From: Ichthyophonus hoferi
Lineage: Eukaryota; Opisthokonta; Ichthyosporea; Ichthyophonida; Ichthyophonidae
Reading direction: 5' to 3'
Assembly: GCA_002751075.1 (NCBI GenBank)
Contig: NAOQ01000305.1
Span: forward strand, 69,040 to 81,364
DNA: 12,325 nucleotides
Positions 1 through 10,200 of this stretch are shown one piece after another. The first letter of the stretch is position 1, and the number at the start of each line of letters is the position of its first letter. The notes beneath the pieces are model-generated. The model saw only the letters and a list, made by a program, of their open reading frames with translations. It was not told the DNA's origin and did not search any database. The translations under genes and the position numbers were made by a program.

Positions 1-4
1 AGAA

Positions 5-8
<4 letters not shown>

Positions 9-40
<32 letters not shown>
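9..40. repeat. (AT)n microsatellite
   Basis: An uninterrupted AT dinucleotide run of 16 units, followed by a short GA-rich stretch. Confidence 0.95.
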
Positions 41-48
<8 letters not shown>

Positions 49-497
49 AAAGAGCGAGTGCAAAGACCTTTTAAGAATGGTCTGAGATACACTTCTCTAG
101 ATACTTGTTTTATACTTTGAGCCAGATTATAAAATAAGGAATCATAAAAAGTGTATCAACTAATCAGAAATATATATCTTATTTAGGATAATCCAACTAC
201 AATATACCATGCATCAGAAACTCTTTTCAATTATGCCCCAAATTCATACCGATAAAAGACCGACTAACTATATCTACTCGTGTATGTATATATGCATGTA
301 TGTTTAGTCAAACATCGTATATAATAGTTGGTTAAAATATATTCCCTTCGTATGAGCCAGGTGGTATTATAGCAGCAGGAAGTATAAATATATAGTTCGT
401 GTTGTGTCATATAATATAATCTCTCTCCCTCTTGTGGGTTAATCGAAGATCCATTCTACGGCTACTTGATCTGTAAGTGAATGGAATAAATAGCGTT

Positions 498-660
498 AGT
501 ATTGATATGATATGGTATGTTATGACATGATATAATATTATATGGCATGGTGTGATACGGTATGATATGATATAATAAGATATGATATGATATGATATGA
601 TATAACATGATGTGGTGTGGAATGGTATGATATGATATGATATAATATGATATGGTGTGG
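498..660. repeat. Degenerate TATGA pentanucleotide array
   Basis: Imperfect tandem TATGA/TGATA units with single-base variants over about 160 bp. The periodic Tyr-His-Ile-Ile-Ser reading frames on the minus strand come from this repeat and are not genes. Confidence 0.85.
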
Positions 661-1287
661 TGGTATGAGGCAGCCACAAAGGGCTAGATAACCTACCATA
701 CCCGCACCCTGATCGGAACAAATAATTATATATATGATTACCAACAAAAGTAAGTACAATTGTATCCAATAACTAATGAGTATTACCTAAAAAAATATAT
801 ATAAATATAAAAACCCTATCTAACATGCATTATTCAATCAATATAGCTTGTAACAGCATGAACAATACCGAACTACATAATAACAATATAACAGTTGAAA
901 CTCAACGCGTCGATTACATTATTATGCAAGTAAATGTTGAGGTATCGGCCTAATCAAGCGATTATAAAGAATAGTAAATAATTTACTTCTACTTATTAAA
1001 AGTATTAGCGCAACAATTACGTATAATACATATAATTTGTATTAATTGCTTATACATATGATATGACAAGAAATTATACATATATATCTACCAATCTCCA
1101 TATAATAATGTCACAAAGCAAAGTAATATTACCCTCTATGAATGAACCTACTTTACACCTAACTTCATATTGAGTTATAAGTGAATATAAAGATATATAG
1201 AAAAGTAGTCATTGATATATAATTTGAAATAAAATACATGAAATATCAGGAGATAACAATCTATTGGCGGGCATATAAGAATAATAT

Positions 1288-1375
1288 TTAAAATGATTCA
1301 TCACCCAATAAAAATTCACCTTTTTCGCCAGTCACCAAGGTATTGGTTACCCAGTTCCAGGCGCATGCTGATACG
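1288..1375 (-). CDS. ATG16L1: ATG16 exon 16: WD40 blade 7 and stop
   Basis: This exon covers residues 513-540 and the TAA stop, after completing a split glycine. It encodes VSACAWNWVTNTLVTGEKGE and ends FLLGDESF. It matches human [25 protein letters not shown], but the end is degenerate: the last strand has Leu-Leu-Gly where human has Val-Leu-Trp. Acceptor ATCTAG. No AATAAA or ATTAAA was found on the transcript strand within about 600 nt of the stop. Confidence 0.88.
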
Positions 1376-4300
1376 CTAGATCTGTAATTAATATAACGCA
1401 ACGTTAACATAGGTAGGTATATATTATACAGTATAATGAGATGTTAAAATAGATAGATAGATATATTCTATAATACAAATATATATATATATATATATGA
1501 TGAGAACAATACGGCCAATCAAATTAACGAAAATCACCACACACGTGTTTATTAATTGGCCATATGTACTAATATTGACTTTACATACATATACAGGTTG
1601 AGGTATAAGAATAAAGTGAGTAGATAGTAATAGGAAGGGTAGTGTATGTATTGATGTAGTGTACGTATTGATGTGGTACTAATAAAATATATAAAATATA
1701 TGTAGAAGTACGTGTATGTACGTAACACGACCGCAATAACCTACCCGTGGCCCTCTAATCTAGTCTCCAGTACATGTGTCAAGGTATTCCATACATACAC
1801 GAATCCATCTGATCCTCCCGCTACTACATACTTGCCATCAGGACTAAAGGAAAATGGAGAACGAGGATTAATCTCTATGCTATACTATAGTATACCTGTA
1901 TACTATATACTGTACTTTATTGTACTATAATATATCTGTATACTATATAATATACTATAGTATACCTGTATATTATATACTACGCTACACTACACTATAC
2001 TATATGCTATACTATATTCTCTACACAGACACTTATAGGCTGGCCGTATATACACAAATAACCAATGACCATGTATATTTAAATATAAAAAAATCAATGA
2101 TAGAGTATTTATAATGAAACAACAAGTAGTCAATCATAAGACAAAACCTCAATGCCCAATCATCGCCATCTAAATAGACAACATAATCGCATTCTCGTAT
2201 TGGCCTATTTCATTTTATACTTCCTTCCCCCTGTGATTATTTTAGCAACATAATCCTTCACCATCTTCCAATCACAAATTACTTTTAATCACCCCTTTTG
2301 TTAATATGCAGCCTTCCCACTCCCTCTCATTTCCCTTTCATTATCACAAACACATTATATTATGCTTTCCCCTAAACAAGAAGCATAACATATACCCACA
2401 CAGATACTCACCTAAAACAACACTGTGCCCAGTGTGAACTACTATTATAGCTCTCATGACTAAAGGGAAAAGAAAGGAACGGCTGGGTTAGTAGTAATAG
2501 AAGGAAGGGTAGTGGACTGCATAGCCTACAGTTACATGATTGATGTGATAATGACATGCCCCTAGGTTAAAATACACGCCAGTGCATTTAAAGCCCACGC
2601 TGGTCCCGATCAAATCGGTAACCGTAATCGGAAACTTGTAGAAACTAATACTTATTAGTTTAGTTAAACATATATATTTATAAGTATCGTACCGCTAATT
2701 GTCCAATGAGCCTTAACTATAAATATCTATTATTTGATATAATAGTAACATTAAACCGGTATCTATCTATTAGAGCCATGGCCCGTGTGACATACACCAA
2801 TGAAAAATGTTAATATATATAAATAAATAAATGCACAGCCAGTAAGGTAATACGATGACACACATACATATATACATACATATATGCATAGTAAAGTGAG
2901 ATCACATGTGTGTATAGTAGTAGTAAGCAGAAATACAGTTCTAGGCGCTAGAATACAAATCTAGAAGATACGCGGTAATATATACATATTCGGCAAAAAT
3001 AAAAGGAAAAATGTCAGACTAGCCAAAATAGTACTATAGGCACTAGATGGGTGTAGATAGACCAAATATGGGTGGAGGAGAGTAAGAGGGTAGATGAAAA
3101 GTAGAATGAAACATATACGCATTCTGCTAATTTAATAGGAAAAGGTCGGCCTATTACATACTATTATTTTCTATTATTTAATATTTTAATATAACAAACA
3201 TATTAAGCTCTTTTATTTTACAATTAAATATTAAACATTATATTATATTCATAAGCACACGCACATCTAAGCTAACATTATAAGGGGAGTGTATTGAAAA
3301 CACTAGGAATAAAAATAACTATATTACAAAGTGGCACATACGCATTGAGGAATAGATGGTACTATACGACAGTCTAGAGCAATGCATAAAATATATCCAT
3401 ACTAGGACGTAATATATTTTAAAGGCAGGGTGGGCCAATAAGAATGTGGTAATTCAAATTGGAATGCGGAGGTAGAGGTAGATGAACCAATTAAATCAAG
3501 ATAAAGATAAATGAAAAGATAAGCATAATATGGTAAAGATTAACAAAGAGAAATATAATATAGATCATACATAGAAACAGGTTTACTATCAGGTAGATAG
3601 GGTAAGGAGAGGGAGAGGGATAGGAGGAGGAAAGTGTAATTGGTAGTTGACAACTTACGAATATGTGGAGATCACATGGTATGTTCGTAGATCAATCAAA
3701 TTCAAGGTATTGTCACGTGAGTTGGTAAGTAGTTTGGTTTTATCTGTAAAGATAGTATTTCATTGGGTTTTAATTTCTATGTACATTCATAAAGTGATTT
3801 ACCACCAATTAACATTATCCACCTATCCACATGCATTTATAAAATACGAATGGTTAATCTAATTGAATAACATAGATTAGATTAATTAATATATCACATC
3901 CTGGGAGTATAAATGAAGGTCAAAATTATGAATCATTGCCATGGTATCTATATAGATAGGAGACAGAGAGGGGATAGATAAGAGAACAGGGGAAGAGAGA
4001 TGAAGAGAGAGGGAGAGAGAGGGGATCGAGAAGAGATGGAGAGGAGATAGAGATGATAGACACCATACACACACATAAATCATACAAAAGGTATACTAAC
4101 TACTAAGTACTAACTCCTAAAAAGAAGATATAAAAAGCTGATTGAACAGTTGATTCATATATAATGTACCTGGGGATAGTGCCAGGCTAGTAATTGGTGC
4201 ATGGTGGATGCCAGCAATTACTTGTGCCGCCTGATTGGTCCCATAACGTGACTTGCTATCCCATACTCTGACTTGATTGTCCACGTGACCTGATACAAAC

Positions 4301-7185
4301 TCAGTACTGGTATGTCAGGCCTGGTGTTAGAAGGATAAGATAAATCACAGGCCAACAGTAACTACATGTATAGGGAGTATATACCTATACGTATCATACG
4401 TATCTATTCATGTATATGGCTAGAGCTTATCTATGATTTGCTTTCATCATTTATTTTGACCCTACACAGATACATGCTTTTTTATTTTATTTGGAATTAT
4501 AAATAATTTTTTTAGTAGGCAATAGTACCCCATTTATGATCTCTGAATAGTCAGGTTATATGTAAATTTGCCTATATAATATATCTATTAGGGAAGATAA
4601 AACAGAGGAGACGGGGAATATAGTGTAACCATAGGGGAGGCGAGAGGAGTGAAAATAGAGTATAAAATGTACAGAATAGAAAAAGAATATTACGCGAAAT
4701 TGTCAAGGACTAGCAGGTCGTTGCAGCTGGAATATGAGAATATTGTCCTATTACAGATTCCTTTACTAACATCAAACATCTTAATCGTACGGTCATAGCT
4801 GCCAGTGATCTGAGGCCAATCATCTCTTAATATATATATATCGATATTTACACCAATCGCACAATAAAAATAAATATCTCTAAGCCAATCAAGCAATTTG
4901 TATTCATTTATCGATCTACTCATACCTTTTCACTCAATCAATTCCTCATATTCTTTCCCCTCTTCTGTCTCATTGGCTGTTATTCGTATTAATCCCGTCT
5001 GTCTCATCTAACTCTATTTAGAGATCAATTTCAATTTCCATTGACCAATCATCGCATATATTATTTTCTCGTATCCAATCATAAGCTAGTATTTTATTGT
5101 CGCCAATCACCACCTCCACTATAGTCTAGTATCCAATCACCTATATCTATAAAACAATACACACCCCCTCTCATTCTCACAATCAATTTATTCCTTCTAC
5201 ACACAACCTCTATAAAGTCTATATACTATGAGCCTTATGGTCTCCATAGCAACCAACATCACCACAGATAAACGTCAGTCGTTGGACCAACATCATTTAA
5301 GATATTTTACTCATAGGATAGATCAGACCTAAACCAGTAATTTAGACAGAGAATGGTGGACCATAAAGAAATGAGATATGAAAAACTAAGCATTGACTAA
5401 GAGTCATGTCATGCTAATCTATATGATACTTACTACTTTGGTGCTATCTTGGGAAAACACGGCAGACGACACCTTTCCTATATGGCCTGTAAGGGTCATC
5501 TAGAGGGCGAATATCACAGTATTAGTTAGTCCGGCAAGATGCGTAGATAGACAAAGGCGTGTGTGTGTGTGTATGATTGGGAGTATGATAATATATATAC
5601 ATAGATAAACATATATTTATATTTATGAAGTTGAATGAGTGAACAAGACATGAATGACTCCCGTGGTGCTACAATAAAACAATGATAGCCACCAGAACTA
5701 GTTCACAGTTAAACACATACCCGCCTATAATTATCATATAGGCATACATGTATATATAGATGTATGTATGTATGTATGTATGTATGTATGTATGTATGTA
5801 TGTATGTATGTATGTACTATACCTGCTTCCTATCAGTCTCTAGATTATACACATAGGTACAATTGTCGCTGCAAGCGCCTAGAGCTAGATTTCCTAAGGG
5901 ATTAAATCCCACTGACAGTATATGTTGACCAAGAGCGCCTAGACGATGCTTAAGTTGACCTAATATATGTATAGAGGTGATTATTTAAATAAGTGCATGC
6001 ATATATATGTAAATGATTGCACTGAATAGAACAGTCTATCTATATATATTTATAATATAAATAAACAAGATTCCAGTGGTATCCTATAACAGGAAGAAAC
6101 AAAGAAACAACCAATTATATAATGCTTTTAAAAATATATAACCTTAAGAGGTCATTAATGTGCAATCGATTTATATAAATATTTTTTGGTGATTGGTGGT
6201 CTATGTTGCTTTAGATCCTCGACCTAATCAAACATCCATTTATCCTAACTCTAACATAGTCTACTCCATACCTACAGCTTATAAGTTATTATGTTTTTAT
6301 GTTTCCCCAAGTATTGTCATTCATTTGACAGAGGGGAGGGGTGAAGATTGCAGGAATTGTAACTACCCTGGTCAAAGTGAGAGTATGCCTTTAGTAGTAG
6401 GTGGGATTCGATGATGATTTCCTGTTTCTATTATGCTTAATTTGCGAATATAATGCTCATACACTACTAGAGAAGATAGTACTTACCGGTTTGGGTCTCC
6501 CATATGTTAAGGGTCTTGCTATTCCCCCCTGTAGCAAATAGGCTACCATCTGAGCTAAAGGCCATACGATATATGTCCCCATCCAGTGCTTTCTAAGGGG
6601 CCAGAAAGGGTGTATGAGGGTGAGGGAGAGAGACATCACATATACATGCACATACATACACACGCATATATATATATGGATAGATACATATATATACAAA
6701 GAGAGAGGGAGATTAAGTGGTTGTGATGGTATAATAGTACTATAGTAAAATAGATATATCGTAAGTCAACCACATATGATGCTACATTCTCTGTATAACC
6801 AATAGGTTGAATGGCAGGCTAGCCACATAGAGCAATCATATTATATATAGTAAATATGTAATTAATTAGTCACACCAATGAGTCACTTACAAATTTATAT
6901 TTCATTGTGAAGGAGTTGTTCTTGCTCCGGGTACTGATTGGTAAATAATGTGTTAGATATCAGGAAAACCAATGAAATATCTCTATTGTTAAAGCCGTCA
7001 CCCAGTTTTTCTCTGATTGGTCAAAGATATAATTTCATTTCCTAGTGTTTATTCTTTTTCTTTCCGTGTCTTATTTGCTTCCTACTTCTCTCTCTCTCAT
7101 TTCCTCAATTTATCTATCCCTCTTGTCCTTGTTAATCTATGGAATTAGTCCGGACATCTTTCATATATTTATCGGTTTGTGTATG

Positions 7186-7216
<31 letters not shown>

Positions 7217-10200
7217 TATAGTATGAACAATAGTATGATAGTATAATAGTGTAATAGTATGGTAATATAATAGTTTAATAGTAAAATGGTGTAATAATAT
7301 AACAACATGATAGAATAATAGGCTAACCGTAGAGCAATGTATCATTAAATAGCATGATAGTAACACAATAACTTAATATTAAAATATAACCGCATGATAG
7401 TATGGTAGTATAACTTACACGTAAAATGTACGTATGTATATTCACTCATCTGGCATTTATTGGCATACAGGCACACATTAGATAGTAGTAATTGGTTATA
7501 CATCATGCGTTAATAATAACCTAACTACTTTTACACATATAGATATACCTTTATCCAATAATAGTAGAGTAACCCGGCTTTAAATATAAAGAGGCCAGGT
7601 AAGTGGTACGCACCTTTGAATGGGCAATGGTATCTCATTAAAGTTTAATGAAGTTCGTCGCATGTGACTATCAGAATGTGTTATAACCGTGTCAGTCAAT
7701 AATGTCGGATTATATATATATACTTTGTTTGGGCCAAATAATTGAAATATACCATATAAAGACTATATGTATATTTGGGTGTATTCTAGGTACAGCTATC
7801 CCATATATAATTGTATTTTTTATTGCATACGTATTATGGATTATTGTATAAGATGATTAATACATAACCCTATATGTAGTGTATATTATCCTTATACTAC
7901 CGATTAGAGTATTCGTTATGGTCTACTGCCAAAGTATACTACATACATTCGTACAAATACAAACATACACACACAAACACATGCACATACATATATATAC
8001 CCCACTTGCCCCTACCTTGTTATTATTTTATGCATTGACTCTGTCTGTTTGTCGTTTTCTGTTCTATATTGTTGGACTAACTCCATATTAACTGATTCCA
8101 TGCGATTGCACTCTCCCCTTAATTTTGCTATTTCAGTGTCTTTCTGGGCAAGCTCCAATGAGAGTGCTTGGCAGTCATCGGTTAATCTCTTTATTGGCGG
8201 GAAATTTCAATATTAGTAAGTGATTGCACGCTTAAGCAGCCCAATGTATTGGCCTTTCTTTTTATTGGATAGTATTTTTTATCCTCATCCAATCTTTTAC
8301 TACCTCTTCATCTTAAGCCTTTATACAACCGTCCCTATATATCTCTCGTTCTATTCGTTGAAAAATCTTCCTAGTATCTCTAAACCTATCTAATTTCCTG
8401 TTAATCTATTTACATTTAGTTTCTATTTCATATTAGTCTCTATCGTTACGCCCATTAACACCTTGATTATGATTGGCTGAATTATACTGATACGAAGAGA
8501 AGAAGTTTGAAACATAACATAAAGACGAGGTATATATATCTACATACACTTATATAGTAACATATATCAAAAGATAGCAAAATTAAAATTAAAATAAATT
8601 TATAAGGAGCTCGGAGAATTAAAATAGCTCTAAGACATTTACATGATGTAACCCGAATTGTATGCTGTGGGTTTAATGCTATTAAATTAAAATATTTAAT
8701 AGGAACGTACATGTATAGAAAACGTTTTTCTATTTTCTGTATAATAACATATACACATTGATATATACTTATACCTATATAGTATATATGTTATATGGTT
8801 ACAATATTGGTATTAATAATACTATATATAAAATTTGTAAAATGTTTCTTCCTATTGCTTAGCACATTTTACATGACGAATTTGAAGTATATACTATATT
8901 ATAAAATATATTATAAATATAAGACCATACACACCTGTATAGTTGTCTTGTCAACTAACTTCTGGTGATAGGAGTCCTCATATTTTATTTCTAATACTTC
9001 AATGGTTTCTTGTGCTTCCTTGGTGTTCCTTGTTAATTCATTTATTCTGTACATTAGGCCAGTCATTGACTAGCAACGATTAATATAACGTGTGATAATT
9101 AGTTTGTAGCATTTATCACGTACACTAGGTCTCTATCAAATTCTAGCATTTAAATTCTGTTTCCGTTTTATTTTAAACTTAGCCTGTATATTGGGTTAGA
9201 AACTACTACGTATCTAAACTACAAACATATATATCTTATTTATTGATGTATATATACGATAATTTTCTTAAAAATCATAGGTAATATAACACAGAACGTT
9301 AACGTATGTATCTCTACAACAATTACCATTTATGTATTATTCAATTAAAATGATTAGTATAATTAATACAACTACTATAGAAATACCACAAAAAGACAAC
9401 AAATATTATAAGGAAAGTACACACATAACATATAACGGTATCGGACCTCATAAAAACTACACAAAACGTACTTTTCTGTTTTTTGTCTGGCCAGCTCATT
9501 TAAATCCAGTAAGTGTAATGCTTGTTCTCCTTTGAGTTTGTAGGAATCCGTTAGCTCTTGTCGCGTTCGTTCCAATTTACATTCCAGTTCAATAAGTCGA
9601 TTTTGGTATTCTGGTAGACCTTCATAATCACTGGAAGTGAAGGGTGTGTATATATATGTATGTGGGTATGTGTATGTACGTAGTGTTACATGGGTGTATA
9701 TTTGTATGTGTGTAAGTATTTATATTGCAATATAATTTCTCATACACATATGGAAACATTAATTTTTATTTATTTATATTGATATGCAGTATGTATATCT
9801 GTAAGGTGTAAAACGAAATAGTGAAACGGTGATAACAAAAAGTCATATATGGAGTAGAGTATATATTTAGATACATAGTTGAGTAGGTGTATAGTATATT
9901 CATGTGTGTATACTATTGTAAGGTATTGAATGTTTATTTACGTATGTGACTGTAAGGGGATGAGTAGATAGGTTAAATATTATTGAAGGACTTAAAAATG
10001 AAATAATATAAAGGCCATATATGTGCCAATAGGCTGTTGAAAAGATAAGAATTGCTTAGAGACGACAGTAGTCATTGGCTATTAAGTCTGTAATTTTAAT
10101 AAGATGAGTAGATATAATAGGGGTCAATTAGGAAGAGAACACGTGCTGCTTGGTTATGACAAATACACTGTATGGATTTAAGCTATAGGGTACATTGTAC

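Larger units (their letters stand above)
1..1287. other. 3' flank of ATG16, no gene recognised
   Basis: This AT-rich stretch holds a TA microsatellite at its left end, a pentanucleotide repeat around 498-660, and otherwise unique-looking sequence. A slightly GC-richer patch at about 660-715 shows no recognisable gene. The ATG16 3' UTR must lie at its right end, but its limit cannot be set. Confidence 0.6.
1873..2577 (-). other. ATG16 intron 14
   Basis: A 705-nt intron in the preferred model. Its acceptor end is filled by a palindromic AT repeat array (1879-2020). The rest includes CCAATCA motifs at 2156 and 2268 and a pyrimidine-rich plus strand at about 2200-2360. An open frame at 2306-2437 (43 codons) looks like chance. 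Confidence 0.65.
4810..5433 (-). other. ATG16 intron 10, CCAAT-rich
   Basis: A 624-nt intron. It contains a cluster of CCAAT motifs, two TATA-like sequences, an X-box-like site and a 34-codon open frame on the plus strand, described separately. The plus strand is pyrimidine-rich from 4925 to 5215. Confidence 0.85.

Noticed and set aside
425-475. Possible minus-strand terminal exon encoding QVAVEWIFD then stop
   Set aside because: It has a fair acceptor (CTTACAG) and resembles a UBA-like ending, but it is only nine residues, and any upstream exons would have to lie across the whole ATG16 gene.
407-769. Minus-strand open frames rich in Tyr, His, Ile and Ser
   Set aside because: They are translations of the TATGA pentanucleotide array and have no other protein-like features.
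5045-5139. CRISPR-like array suggested by the 28-30 bp spacing
   Set aside because: The repeated unit is only seven bases, the DNA is clearly eukaryotic, and the intervals resemble promoter box spacing.
6193-6414. Plus-strand frame of 74 codons in intron 8
   Set aside because: It has no ATG start, no recognised domain, and lies antisense inside a well-defined intron. It could be relic sequence, but nothing supports a gene.
8482-8712. Minus-strand frame of 76 codons in intron 4
   Set aside because: It is a low-complexity Leu, Ile and Tyr-rich translation of AT-rich DNA, with no splice logic and no recognised domain.
9046-9069. Alternative 5' end of exon 4 at 9069, with a donor four bases beyond the chosen end of exon 3
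   Set aside because: It is in frame and adds nine residues, but it uses a poorer donor (GTTTTG) and breaks the gap-free coiled-coil alignment with human ATG16L1.
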